From: Blastococcus saxobsidens | GTDB lineage: Bacteria > Actinomycetota > Actinomycetes > Mycobacteriales > Geodermatophilaceae | DNA length: 64,000 nt | Reading direction: 5' to 3' | Assembly: GCF_010682065.1 (NCBI RefSeq) | Contig: NZ_JAAGWG010000009.1 | Location: forward strand, 1-64,000 | Shown here: piece after piece, positions 43,941-51,982 of the stretch | How the letters are laid out: the number at the start of each line of letters is the position of its first letter | Numbering within the stretch: the first letter of the stretch is position 1 | Notes under the pieces: model-generated | What the model was told of the DNA's origin: nothing | Databases searched by the model: none | What the model saw: only the letters and a program-made list of their open reading frames with translations | Translations under genes and position numbers: made by a program

Positions 43941-44309
43941 TTGGCCTCACTTGGAGAGCTGGAACGGACCGTGATGGACCGGCTGTGGGCGGCCGAAGGT
44001 CCCGTGGCCGCCGCGACGCTGCGTGACGAGCTCGCCGATCGCGGTCTCGCGCTGACCACCGTGCACACCGTGCTGACCCGGCTGGAGCAGAAGGGGTTCG
44101 TCGTCCACGACGACGGTCGCCCCCGCCGCTTCTCTCCCTGCGCCAGCCGCGAGGAGCACGCCGCCCAGGTGATGCGCGAGGTGCTCGGTCAGGCCGCCGA
44201 TCGTCAGGCGGTGCTCGCCCGCTTCGTCGGGGGCGTCGACGCCGACGAGGTGCGAATCCTCCGCGACCTGCTCGCCGGGGCCCGCCCGGACGACGCCCCG
44301 CGCGACTGA
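43941..44309 (+). CDS. BlaI/MecI/CopY family repressor (122 aa)
   Basis: A winged-helix repressor: LGELERTVMDRLWAAEGPVAAATLRDEL, LALTTVHTVLTRLEQKGFVVHDDG, then a dimerisation tail. BlaI-type repressors are cleaved or inactivated by M56 proteases such as the one encoded next. The start is a TTG at 43941 with GGAGGG at 43931-43936; no ATG fits the family N-terminus. Two matching operators lie just upstream, between this gene and cydA, so it probably represses itself and the cyd operon. Confidence 0.9.
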   Translation: MASLGELERTVMDRLWAAEGPVAAATLRDELADRGLALTTVHTVLTRLEQKGFVVHDDGRPRRFSPCASREEHAAQVMREVLGQAADRQAVLARFVGGVDADEVRILRDLLAGARPDDAPRD

Positions 44310-44327
44310 CCAGCGGCCCCGCCACCG

Positions 44328-45260
44328 GTGCTCCCCGCCACTGCCCTCACCCTGGCCGTCCTGGCCGCGCTCCTGGCCTGGCCGGTCCCGGCGGCGCTCG
44401 CCCATTCCCGCTGGCCGGTGCGCGACCCGCTGGTGGCGCTGCTGTGCTGGCAGGCCGTCGGGCTGGCCGGTGGCCTGTCGATGATCGGCGCGCTGCTGGT
44501 GCACGGTCTCGCGCCGTGGGGGCACTCGCTGCCGGAGGCGGGATGGGCGGTCCTCGTCTCGCGGCCCGCCGAGGGGGCGGTGCGCGGCGACCACTGGGTC
44601 GCGCTGACCCTCGCCGCGGTGCTGGCGTTCCAGCTGGTCGGCGTCCTCGTGCTGTCCTGGGTGCGGATCGCGCGCACCCGGCGCCGGCACCGGGAGCTGC
44701 TGGAGCTGGTGGTGCAGCCGGCGCCGCAGGAGGACGCGCGGCTGCTCGAGCACCCGGCGCCGGTCGCCTTCTGCATCCCGGGGGCCCGCCCGCTGCTGGT
44801 GCTCTCCTCGGGGATGGTCGCGGAGCTCGACGAGGAGCAGCTCGCCGCGGTGGTGGCGCACGAGCGGGCTCACCTGGCCGAGCGGCACCACCTGCTGCTG
44901 CTGCCGTTCGTGGCGTGGAAGGCCGCCCTGCCGGTGCTGCCGGCCGCGGAGCGCGCCCACGGTGCGGTGCGCGAGCTGGTCGAGATGCGCGCCGACGACG
45001 TCGCGCTGGGCTCCCTGCGCGGCGCCGCGCCGCGCCGCACGCTGGCCGAGGCCATCGTGGCCGCCGCGGGGGGACCCGGGGGAGGGGTGGTGCCCACCGG
45101 CGCGCTGGCCGTCGGCGGAGCGGGGGTCCGCGCCCGGGTGGTGCGCCTGCTGGAGCCGGCCGACCCGCTGCCGGCGCCCGCCCGCTGGGCGGCGCTCACC
45201 GCCGCCGTCCTGCTGCTCCTGCTCCCCACGGCGCTGCTGCTCCTGCCCGCGGTGGGCTGA
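44328..45260 (+). CDS. M56 family metalloprotease, BlaR1-like without sensor domain (310 aa)
   Basis: A membrane zinc protease with several hydrophobic spans and the HExxH site in VVAHERAHLAERHH (about residue 180). RRRHRELLELVV precedes the catalytic domain, and PAPARWAALTAAVLLLLLP is the last span. There is no C-terminal penicillin-sensing domain, as in most actinobacterial BlaR1-like proteins, so the signal is unknown. It starts at a GTG 18 bp after the BlaI-type gene. The pair probably acts as a signal-released repressor switch for cytochrome bd, possibly sensing membrane or respiratory stress. Confidence 0.85.
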   Translation: MLPATALTLAVLAALLAWPVPAALAHSRWPVRDPLVALLCWQAVGLAGGLSMIGALLVHGLAPWGHSLPEAGWAVLVSRPAEGAVRGDHWVALTLAAVLAFQLVGVLVLSWVRIARTRRRHRELLELVVQPAPQEDARLLEHPAPVAFCIPGARPLLVLSSGMVAELDEEQLAAVVAHERAHLAERHHLLLLPFVAWKAALPVLPAAERAHGAVRELVEMRADDVALGSLRGAAPRRTLAEAIVAAAGGPGGGVVPTGALAVGGAGVRARVVRLLEPADPLPAPARWAALTAAVLLLLLPTALLLLPAVG

Positions 45261-45275
45261 GCGGGGCCGGGTCGG

Positions 45276-46010
45276 TCAGCGCTGCTGGTAGGCCAGCAGG
45301 TGCTCGCGCAGGTAGGTGAGGTGCTCGATCATCGCCTCCTCCGCCGCGGCGGGGTCCTGCTCGGCGAGCGCGCGCACGATCCGCTGGTGCTGGCGCACGG
45401 TCGTCCGGCCCACCTCGGGGGAGAGGTCGAGGTAGTGCACCGGCTCGGTCTCGAAGTGCAGCGCGCTGACGAACGAGGCCAGGACGCGGTTGCCCGAGGC
45501 GCGGGCGATGGCCCCGTGGAACTGCTCGTCCAGCGCGGGGACCCGGGGGTCCTCCACGGAGATCGACTTCTGCAGCGCCACGATGTCCCGGAGCTCCTGC
45601 AGGTCCTCCTCGCTCCGGTGGGCGGCCGCCAGGCGCACGGCGGGCACCTCGAGGTGCTGCCGCACCAGCGCGACCTCCTCGAAGTCGATCGTGCCGAGCG
45701 CGAGCAGGTGGTGCACCGAGTCCACCAGCGCACTGCGCAGCGCGGAGTGGTCGACCTTCTGGACGAAGCTGCCACCACCGGCCCCAGGGGTCTTGGTGAT
45801 CAGGTTCTGGGTGGACAGGGAGCGCAGGGCCTCGCGCACCGTGGTGCGGCTGACCGCGAACTGCCGGGCCAGCTCCAGCTCCCCGGGCAGCCGGTCGCCC
45901 GGGCGCAGGGAGCCGGACAGGATCGCCGCCTTGATCTGGTCCTCGACCTGCTCGCGCGGGCGCAGCACCTTCTTGCCGATGCTCCCGTGCACCGCGACGG
46001 ATTCCGTCAC
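45276..46010 (-). CDS. FadR-type GntR family regulator (244 aa)
   Basis: The N-terminal winged helix is clear (EQVEDQIKAAILSGSLRPGDRLPGELELARQFAVSRTTVREALRSL region) and the C-terminal FCD domain (EVALVRQHLEVPAVRLAA, DEQFHGAIARASGN, HQRIVRALAEQD) carries the histidines and aspartate that bind a metal-carboxylate effector. I start at GTG 46010 because GAGGGGA lies upstream; an earlier start would add an Arg/Pro-rich stretch. Two FadR-type palindromes in the MFS/operon gap 1.6 kb away are its most likely targets, which makes it the regulator of region 5. Confidence 0.9.
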   Translation of the reverse strand: MTESVAVHGSIGKKVLRPREQVEDQIKAAILSGSLRPGDRLPGELELARQFAVSRTTVREALRSLSTQNLITKTPGAGGGSFVQKVDHSALRSALVDSVHHLLALGTIDFEEVALVRQHLEVPAVRLAAAHRSEEDLQELRDIVALQKSISVEDPRVPALDEQFHGAIARASGNRVLASFVSALHFETEPVHYLDLSPEVGRTTVRQHQRIVRALAEQDPAAAEEAMIEHLTYLREHLLAYQQR

Positions 46011-46060
46011 TGCGTCCCCTCGTAAGTCGGTCCGGCGCCGAGATGGTACGTCGCCGAGCG

Positions 46061-46092
46061 GGCGGCCCCGGTTCCGAGGAACCGGGGCCGCC
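46061..46092 (-). terminator. terminator downstream of the MFS gene
   Basis: A 15-bp perfect stem (GGCGGCCCCGGTTCC / GGAACCGGGGCCGCC) lies between the MFS stop (46125) and the start of the GntR gene, so the two minus-strand genes are probably separate transcripts. Confidence 0.75.
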
Positions 46093-46124
46093 ACTGGTGG
46101 AGTGCCATCGCTCGTGCGGTGACG

Positions 46125-47465
46125 TCAGGAGTCGAGCGCCGGCTCCTTGTCCGCCGCGGCGAAGTCGACGTCCTTGGTCTCGGGACCCATCGCCGCCCCG
46201 ATGGTGATGAACGCGCAGCCGATGACCAGCAGCGGCAGCACCGTCCACTCGAAGGGCATGACCGACTCCAGCCCCGACTGGTAGAAGGCGTAGAACGACG
46301 GGATGACCACTGCGAGGCTGTAGCCGAGCCCGAAGCCGGTCGCCCGGACCCCGGTCTGGAAGCGCTCGTTGATGTAGACCGTCGTGAGACCCCACACCGA
46401 CACGACCAGCACGGCGATGAGCGTCACCACGATCATGACGACGAAGAGGTTCTGCGGCTTCATCGCCAGGTAGGCGGCGTAGACCGCGGTGCCGCCGATG
46501 CCGGCGATCCCGCCCCACACCATGAGGAACGGCCGGCGACCGGTCCGCTGGCTGATCACGGCGCAGACCACGTAGCCGACGGCGACGATGAGGTAGGCGA
46601 CGATCAGGGTGGCGCTGACCTGGGTCGGCGTCAGGTTGCTCTCCGTGCGCAGCAGGCCCGGCAGGATCGCCGTGACGCAGTTCAGCGACAGCCAGAAGCC
46701 GGTCATCAGGACGAAGACCTGGATGAAGTTCTTCCGGTTCTGCCCGGTGAACAGGTCCTTGACCGGCGTGCCGCCACCGCCGCTGCCCTCGAACAGCTCC
46801 GACTCGCGGACGCTCTTCAGGTAGTAGCCGACGAAGGCCAGGGCCATGATGCCGCCGAGGAAGAACGGGATCCGCCAGCCCCACTGGGTGTAGGCGGAGT
46901 CGATGTCCCCGGCCGGGGCGATCTGCAGCATGATCAGGGTGATCACCGCGACCGCCACGTAGGCGAGCGGGAAGCCGGTCATGATCAGCCCGCCGTTGAG
47001 GCCGCGCTTCTCCTTGGGGGAGTACTCCATCGCCAGCGGGCTGGCCGCCGTGTACTCGCCACCGACGAAGATGCCGATCACGAAGCGCAGCAGCACGAAG
47101 ACGACGACCGAGGCGATGCCCCAGGTCTGGTAGCCGGGCAGCAGGCCGACGACGATCGTCAGGATGCCGAAGCCGCCGACGGCGATGACGGTCGCGTTCT
47201 TGCGACCGTGCATGTCCGCGTAGCGGCCGAAGATGAGCGCGCCGAGGGGCCGGCCGATCAGCGTCGCGGCGAAGATCATGCCGGTGATGACGGCCGTGGT
47301 CGACGCGTCCAGGTCGGGGGAGATGAAGTACCCGATCGCGGGCGCCAGCGCGATGATCGGCAGGTAGATGTCGAACATGTCGACGAAGAAGCCCAGGAAC
47401 GCGCCTCGCTGGGCGTGCTTGCGATTCCGTTCGTGCTCGTCGGTGGCCTGCGCGGCTGTCGTCAT
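46125..47465 (-). CDS. MHS-type MFS transporter, probable aromatic or alicyclic acid/H+ symporter (446 aa)
   Basis: A 12-span major facilitator of the metabolite:H+ symporter group. The first cytoplasmic loop GRPLGALIFGRYADMHGRKNAT and the segment VGGEYTAASPLAMEYSPKEKRG are family markers; VWGLTTVYINERFQTGVRATGFGLGYS is typical of the aromatic/carboxylate branch. It faces the long catabolic operon across 399 bp that hold two copies of one operator, so it most likely imports that pathway's substrate. Confidence 0.88.
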   Translation of the reverse strand: MTTAAQATDEHERNRKHAQRGAFLGFFVDMFDIYLPIIALAPAIGYFISPDLDASTTAVITGMIFAATLIGRPLGALIFGRYADMHGRKNATVIAVGGFGILTIVVGLLPGYQTWGIASVVVFVLLRFVIGIFVGGEYTAASPLAMEYSPKEKRGLNGGLIMTGFPLAYVAVAVITLIMLQIAPAGDIDSAYTQWGWRIPFFLGGIMALAFVGYYLKSVRESELFEGSGGGGTPVKDLFTGQNRKNFIQVFVLMTGFWLSLNCVTAILPGLLRTESNLTPTQVSATLIVAYLIVAVGYVVCAVISQRTGRRPFLMVWGGIAGIGGTAVYAAYLAMKPQNLFVVMIVVTLIAVLVVSVWGLTTVYINERFQTGVRATGFGLGYSLAVVIPSFYAFYQSGLESVMPFEWTVLPLLVIGCAFITIGAAMGPETKDVDFAAADKEPALDS

Positions 47466-47602
47466 GCCTTCTTCCTCCGTATCAGGGCCAGGTTCCGCGA
47501 GCGCGGATCCTGCTGTCGGAACCGGGGGACGCCCGAGGGAGTCCGCTGCCGTACCGCGCGCCCACCGGTCGCTCGCCGAGCGGCCGAGGAACGCGTGCCG
47601 GG

Positions 47603-47632
47603 AGAATGTCGGTCATTAACCAGGTGTGTCAA
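47603..47632 (-). promoter_or_regulatory. candidate promoter of the MFS gene
   Basis: On the minus strand TTGACA (47632-47627) is followed after 18 bp by CATTCT (47608-47603). The operator at 47605-47617 overlaps the -10 and spacer. Confidence 0.5.
47605..47617. promoter_or_regulatory. candidate GntR (FadR-type) operator 1
   Basis: AATGTCGGTCATT is a 13-bp palindrome with one central mismatch pair. It is a near copy of the site at 47784-47796 (11 of 13 bases) and overlaps the MFS promoter. Confidence 0.6.
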
Positions 47633-47783
47633 GGGTCACCGCCGGATCGGGGGCCCGCCGACGAGCGGATCGGGTCGGTCACGACACGCCGTCGGGACCA
47701 TAACGCCTGGTGAAACGTGCTGGACAGCGCCTTGTCGAGACGTGGGTCACCCGCCGAGGCGTGCGGTCGATCACGATTGCGTA

Positions 47784-47796
47784 AATGTCCGACATT
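47784..47796. promoter_or_regulatory. candidate GntR (FadR-type) operator 2
   Basis: AATGTCCGACATT is a perfect 6-1-6 palindrome whose core TGTCCGACA fits the FadR-subfamily yGTm-N-kACr pattern. Its end overlaps the TTGACA -35 of the catabolic operon, the position expected for a repressor. Confidence 0.65.
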
Positions 47797-47824
47797 GACA
47801 CCGCCGCCGCTGACTGCCTACGTT
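47795..47824 (+). promoter_or_regulatory. candidate promoter of the long catabolic operon
   Basis: TTGACA (47795-47800), 18-bp spacer, TACGTT (47819-47824). It would start RNA about 35 bases before the GTG of the first gene. Confidence 0.6.
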
Positions 47825-47864
47825 TCGGCCCAGGCCGCGAGACGCGAGAGGGCGGTGCCGAACA

Positions 47865-49112
47865 GTGCAACCGACGACGACCAGGGCGGGCTCCCCGCCA
47901 CCCCTGGACGGGCTGCGGGTGGTCGACATGTCGACCTCCTACGCCGGCCCGACCGCCTCCATGTACCTCGCCGACCTCGGTGCCGACGTCGTCAAGGTCG
48001 AGCGCCCGCGGACCGGCGACGACGCCCGCTCGTGGAGCCCGCCGAGCGTGGACGGGGCGTCGGCGTGGTTCGCCTCGGCCAACCGGAACAAGCGCAGCGT
48101 GGCGATCGACCTGCGCTCCGCCGACGGGATCGCCGTCCTGCACCGCCTGCTGGCCGACGCCGACGTCCTCATCGAGAACCTCAACCCCTCGAAGCTCGCG
48201 GCCCTCGGGCTGACGCCCGACGAGGTCCGGGCCCGCCACCCGCGGCTGGTCTACTGCGCGATGTCGGGCCTCGGCCTCACCGGGCCCGACGCCGCGCTGC
48301 CGGGCTACGACCTCGTCGCGCAGGCCCGGTCCGGCCTGATGTCGGTCACCGGGCCTGCTGGTGGCTCACCCCAGCGCGTCTCGACGGCGCTGTCCGACAT
48401 CGTCACCGGGATGGCCGCGGCGCTCGCCGTGACCGCCGCCGTCGTCCGGCAGCGCGCCACCGGGCTGGGCGACCTCGTCGACGTCTCCCTGCTGGACTCC
48501 GACCTCGCCCTCCTCGCGCCGCGGGTGGCCGCCTACCTGGCCGGGGAGCCCGAGCCCGCCCCCAGCGGCGGGACCGACTCGGTGCTGGCCGTCTACCAGC
48601 CCTTCCCGACCGCCGACCGGGACATCGTCATCGCGATCGGCAACGACGTGATCTGGCGGCGGTTCTGCGTCGCCGTCGGCCTGCCCGCGCTCGCCGAGGA
48701 CGACCGGCTCGGCGACAACGCGGGCCGGCGCGCGCACCGGTCCGAGCTGGTCGACGCGATCACCGAGGTCCTGGCCCGGCGGCCGGCGGCCGAGTGGCTG
48801 ACGGTCCTGGCCGACGCCGGCGTGCCCGCCTCCCTCGTGCAGGGCCTGTCGGAGGTGACGGCCGACCCCCAGGTGGTCGCGCGGGGTGCGATCCTGCCGG
48901 TGCCCGGCTTCGACGGCGTGCTCAACGGCGTGCGCAGCCCGTTCCGGCTGGCGTCGATCGCCGAGCCGCGCAACGAGCGGTTCCCCGACCTCGGAGAGCA
49001 CACCGTCGAGGTGCTCCAGGAGGCCGGCTTCGACCGCGGGGCCATCGACTCCCTCCTGGCCTCCGGCGCGGTCGCCGCGCAGGCGCCCCTCCCGACCCGG
49101 AGGGTCTCGTGA
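47865..49112 (+). CDS. class III CoA transferase, CaiB/BaiF family (415 aa)
   Basis: Transfers CoA between acyl donors and a carboxylic acid. The Rossmann opening LDGLRVVDMSTSYAGPTASMYLADLGADVVKVE and the motif SANRNKRSVAIDL are typical. The catalytic aspartate is expected in RVSTALSDIVTGMAA (about residue 183). The start is a GTG at 47865 with a weak purine-rich site upstream. First gene of the operon, it could activate the pathway's acid by CoA transfer. Its stop overlaps the next GTG. Confidence 0.9.
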   Translation: MQPTTTRAGSPPPLDGLRVVDMSTSYAGPTASMYLADLGADVVKVERPRTGDDARSWSPPSVDGASAWFASANRNKRSVAIDLRSADGIAVLHRLLADADVLIENLNPSKLAALGLTPDEVRARHPRLVYCAMSGLGLTGPDAALPGYDLVAQARSGLMSVTGPAGGSPQRVSTALSDIVTGMAAALAVTAAVVRQRATGLGDLVDVSLLDSDLALLAPRVAAYLAGEPEPAPSGGTDSVLAVYQPFPTADRDIVIAIGNDVIWRRFCVAVGLPALAEDDRLGDNAGRRAHRSELVDAITEVLARRPAAEWLTVLADAGVPASLVQGLSEVTADPQVVARGAILPVPGFDGVLNGVRSPFRLASIAEPRNERFPDLGEHTVEVLQEAGFDRGAIDSLLASGAVAAQAPLPTRRVS

Positions 49113-49918
49113 GCGGCGCAGCCGTCGTCGAGGTCGACCGGGACGGGCCGGTCGCGACCGTCCGGATCACCCGGCCCGAGGTGCACAACGCGCTCAACGC
49201 CCGGGTGCTGCGCGACCTGGACGCGGCGATCGCGGGCCTCCCGGCCGACGGCGTCCGGGCCATCGTGCTGACCGGTACCGGGCAGCGGGCGTTCAGCGCC
49301 GGCGCCGACCTCGACGAGCTCGCCGGGCTGTCCGCCGACGACGCCTACGACGTGCTCGCCGCCGGCCAGGCCGTGGTCGGGCGGATCGAGCGCTGCCCCG
49401 TCCCGGTGATCGCGGCGGTCAACGGGCTCGCCCTCGGCGGCGGCTTCGAGGTGGTGCTGGCCTGCACCTTCGCGGTCCTGGCCGACACCGCCCAGCTCGG
49501 GCTGCCCGAGGCCGGCCTCGGGCTCATGCCCGGCTACGGCGGCACCCAGCGGCTGGCCCGCCGGGTCGGGCAGCCCGTGGCGGCGCACACCATGCTCACC
49601 GGGGCCCGGATCCCGGCCGACCGCGCCCACGCCCTCGGCCTGACCCCGGTGCCGCCGGTCCCGGTGGCGGACGTGCTGGCGACGGCGCAGGAGCTGGCCG
49701 GCCAGATCGCGGCCCGCGGACCCCGGGCGGTGCGCTCGGTGCTGCTCGCGCTGCGGCACGGGGCCGACGCCCCCCTCGAGACCGGGCTGGCCTTCGAGAC
49801 CGCCCTGGCCGGCCTGGTCACCGGGGGCGCCGAGGCCGCCGAGGGGATCGCCGCCTTCAAGGAGCGCCGCCCGCCGCGGTTCGACGCCGCCCCCGCCCCC
49901 CAGGAGGACCAGGCATGA
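49109..49918 (+). CDS. enoyl-CoA hydratase family protein, BadK-like role possible (269 aa)
   Basis: Crotonase fold with oxyanion motifs FSAGADLDEL and LALGGGFEVVLAC and the hydratase stretch LPEAGLGLMPGYGGTQRLARR. The first catalytic glutamate (PEAGLG) is present, but the position of the second, usually in AMEMVLTG, reads AAHTMLTG with His for Glu, so chemistry may differ from classical hydration. GTGA overlap with the CoA transferase and ATGA overlap with the next dehydrogenase show tight coupling. In an alicyclic pathway it would hydrate the cyclohexene-carboxyl-CoA. Confidence 0.86.
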   Translation: MSGAAVVEVDRDGPVATVRITRPEVHNALNARVLRDLDAAIAGLPADGVRAIVLTGTGQRAFSAGADLDELAGLSADDAYDVLAAGQAVVGRIERCPVPVIAAVNGLALGGGFEVVLACTFAVLADTAQLGLPEAGLGLMPGYGGTQRLARRVGQPVAAHTMLTGARIPADRAHALGLTPVPPVPVADVLATAQELAGQIAARGPRAVRSVLLALRHGADAPLETGLAFETALAGLVTGGAEAAEGIAAFKERRPPRFDAAPAPQEDQA

Positions 49919-51168
49919 CCGGGCCCACCGCCGTCCCCGCGTCGTTCGAGACCGATCCCGACGCCTACCTGGCGCTGCACGGCGCGCTCGACGAGGAGGT
50001 CGCCGACGCGCTGCTGGACCCCCGGGAGCGCGCGGTGCGCGACCGCACCCGCGCGGTGGTCGCCGAGCACGTCGCCCCCGGCGCGGCCGCCCGCGACCGG
50101 GACCACGTCTTCGCCCACGACAGCTACCAGTCCCTCGCCCGGGCCGGCCTGGGTGGACTGCTGGTGCCGGAGGAGTACGGCGGCACGGCGGACAGCACGG
50201 TCGCCTACGCCGCGGCGATGGAGGAGATCACCGCCGGGTGCCCCGCCACGAGCCTGGTCTACATGACCCAGATGCACGCGGCGTACCCGATCCTGCACGC
50301 CGGCAGCCCGGAGCTCGCGCGGCAGTACGTCCCCGGCCTGGTCGACGGCAGCCGGTACGGCTCGCTCGGCGTCACCGAGCCCGGGGCGGGCAGCGACGCC
50401 TCCTCGCTGCGGACTCTGGCGGTGGCCGAGACGGACGCGACCGGGGAACCGACCGGGTACGCGATCACCGGGTCGAAGACCTTCATCACCACCGGCGACC
50501 GCTCCGACGTGGTGGTCTGCTTCGCCACCGTCGACCCCCGCGCCGGCCGGCGCGGCGTCACCGCCTTCGTCGTCGACGGCGACGCCCCCGGCCTGTCCCG
50601 GGGCGCGCCGATGGCCAAGACCGGGATGCACGGGTCGACCACCGCGGAGGTCTTCTTCGACGCGACGCCGGTCCCGGTGTCGCACCGGCTCGGGGGTGAG
50701 GGCGAGGGCTGGGCGATCGTGGTCAGCTCGGTGACCAAGTCGCGGATCAGCGCCGCCGCCCAGGGGGTCGGCCTGGCCCGCGGGGCGTACGCCGCCGCGC
50801 TCGCCGCCCTGCACCGGGCGCACGGCGCCGACGTCCCGCCCGACGCCGCGTTCGCCCTGGCCGACATGCGCTCGGCGGTGCTGCGCGGACGGCTGACGCT
50901 CCTCGGCGTCGCCCGCGAGGTGGATCGGACCGGCGGGGCGACCGGCGGCGCGATCGCGCTCATGAAGCAGGCCTGCACCGACATCGGCTGGCAGGTCGCC
51001 GTGGCGGCCACGAAGGTGCTCGGCCGGGTCGGCGACCTGTCCGCGCTCGGCGTCGAGCGGTACCTGCGGGACGCCAAGGTGACCCAGATCTACGACGGGA
51101 CCAACGAAGTGCAACGACTACTCATCGCCCGCGACACCGCCGGACGGCTCAAGGGGGTGCTCCGGTGA
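49915..51168 (+). CDS. acyl-CoA dehydrogenase with Asp at the usual base position (417 aa)
   Basis: A full-length acyl-CoA dehydrogenase. FAD and substrate motifs are present: SLGVTEPGAGSDASSL, ITGSKTFITTGDRSDV and MAKTGMHGSTTAEVFFD. The C-terminal motif that carries the catalytic glutamate (YEGTxEIQR in medium-chain enzymes) reads QIYDGTNEVQRLLIARD, so the base would be aspartate. Dehydrogenases for cyclohexane- and cyclohexene-carboxyl-CoA have been described with Asp bases, which fits the BadI-like partner in this operon. ATG overlaps the upstream stop. Confidence 0.9.
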   Translation: MTGPTAVPASFETDPDAYLALHGALDEEVADALLDPRERAVRDRTRAVVAEHVAPGAAARDRDHVFAHDSYQSLARAGLGGLLVPEEYGGTADSTVAYAAAMEEITAGCPATSLVYMTQMHAAYPILHAGSPELARQYVPGLVDGSRYGSLGVTEPGAGSDASSLRTLAVAETDATGEPTGYAITGSKTFITTGDRSDVVVCFATVDPRAGRRGVTAFVVDGDAPGLSRGAPMAKTGMHGSTTAEVFFDATPVPVSHRLGGEGEGWAIVVSSVTKSRISAAAQGVGLARGAYAAALAALHRAHGADVPPDAAFALADMRSAVLRGRLTLLGVAREVDRTGGATGGAIALMKQACTDIGWQVAVAATKVLGRVGDLSALGVERYLRDAKVTQIYDGTNEVQRLLIARDTAGRLKGVLR

Positions 51169-51932
51169 CCGCCGCGCAGCCGCAGACCCTGCAGGGCAAG
51201 GTCGCCGTCGTCACCGGCGCCGGCCGCGGGCTCGGCCGGGAGATGGCGCTGGCGCTGGCCGGCGCGGGGGCCGACGTCGCGGTCGCCGCGCGCAGCCGCG
51301 ACCAGCTGGAGTCGGTCGCCGCGGAGATCGAGGCCACCGGGCGGCGGTCGCTGGTCGTGCCCACCGACGTCACCGACGCGGCCGCCGTCCAGCGGCTGGT
51401 CGACACCACGCTGGCCGACCTCGGCGGCCTGGACGTCCTGGTGAACAACTCCGGCGTCATCGACAGCACCCCGCTGCTGGAGCAGGACCCGGCGGACTGG
51501 GACCGGGTGCTCGACACCAACGTCCGCGGCACCTACCTGGCCACCCGCGCCGCCGGCGCGCACATGGTGGCCCAGGGGTCGGGCAAGGTCGTCAACATCG
51601 CCTCGAACTTCGCGTTCAAGGGCGTTCCCGGGCATGCGGCCTACTGCGCCTCCAAGGCCGCGGTCGTGGCCTTCACCCGGGCGATGGCCGTGGAGTGGGC
51701 CCGCCACGGGGTCCAGGTCAACGCCCTCGCGCCGGGCTACTTCGCCACCGACATGAACGCCGACCTGCGGGCCGACGGCGAGGCGCTGTCGCGGGTGCTG
51801 CGCGCGGTCCCCGCCCGTCGGATGGGCGAGGCGTCCGAGCTGGCCCCGTGGCTGCTGCTCCTGGCCGGCCCGGCCTCGGACTTCATGACCGGGGAGGTGG
51901 TCGTCGTCGACGGCGGCCAGACCGCCCGATGA
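51165..51932 (+). CDS. SDR dehydrogenase, BadH-like role possible (255 aa)
   Basis: A classical SDR: GKVAVVTGAGRGLGREMALAL, NNSGVI (NNAG variant), active-site serine in VNIASNFAFKG and YCASKAAVVAFTRAMAVEW with YxxxK. C-terminal GEVVVVDGGQTAR is standard. NAD-type motif. Placed directly after the acyl-CoA dehydrogenase and before a BadI-like hydrolase, it is a good candidate for oxidising a cyclic 2-hydroxyacyl-CoA to the 2-keto acyl-CoA, as BadH does. The GTG start overlaps the upstream stop. Confidence 0.88.
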   Translation: MTAAQPQTLQGKVAVVTGAGRGLGREMALALAGAGADVAVAARSRDQLESVAAEIEATGRRSLVVPTDVTDAAAVQRLVDTTLADLGGLDVLVNNSGVIDSTPLLEQDPADWDRVLDTNVRGTYLATRAAGAHMVAQGSGKVVNIASNFAFKGVPGHAAYCASKAAVVAFTRAMAVEWARHGVQVNALAPGYFATDMNADLRADGEALSRVLRAVPARRMGEASELAPWLLLLAGPASDFMTGEVVVVDGGQTAR

Positions 51933-51982
51933 CCGCCCGACCGCACCCGAGCACCGCTCCGACGAGGAAGAAGGCGCAACCG

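Larger units (their letters stand above)
47466..47864. other. 399-bp divergent control region
   Basis: No gene is supported. It contains two outward-facing promoters with TTGACA -35 boxes and 18-bp spacers, each overlapped by a copy of a 13-bp palindrome (see separate entries). The remaining bases show no repeat or conserved ORF. Confidence 0.7.

Noticed and set aside
47717-49108. Upstream extension of the enoyl-CoA hydratase frame through the CoA transferase gene.
   Set aside because: Shadow of the CoA transferase; the GTG in the stop overlap at 49109 fits the family start.
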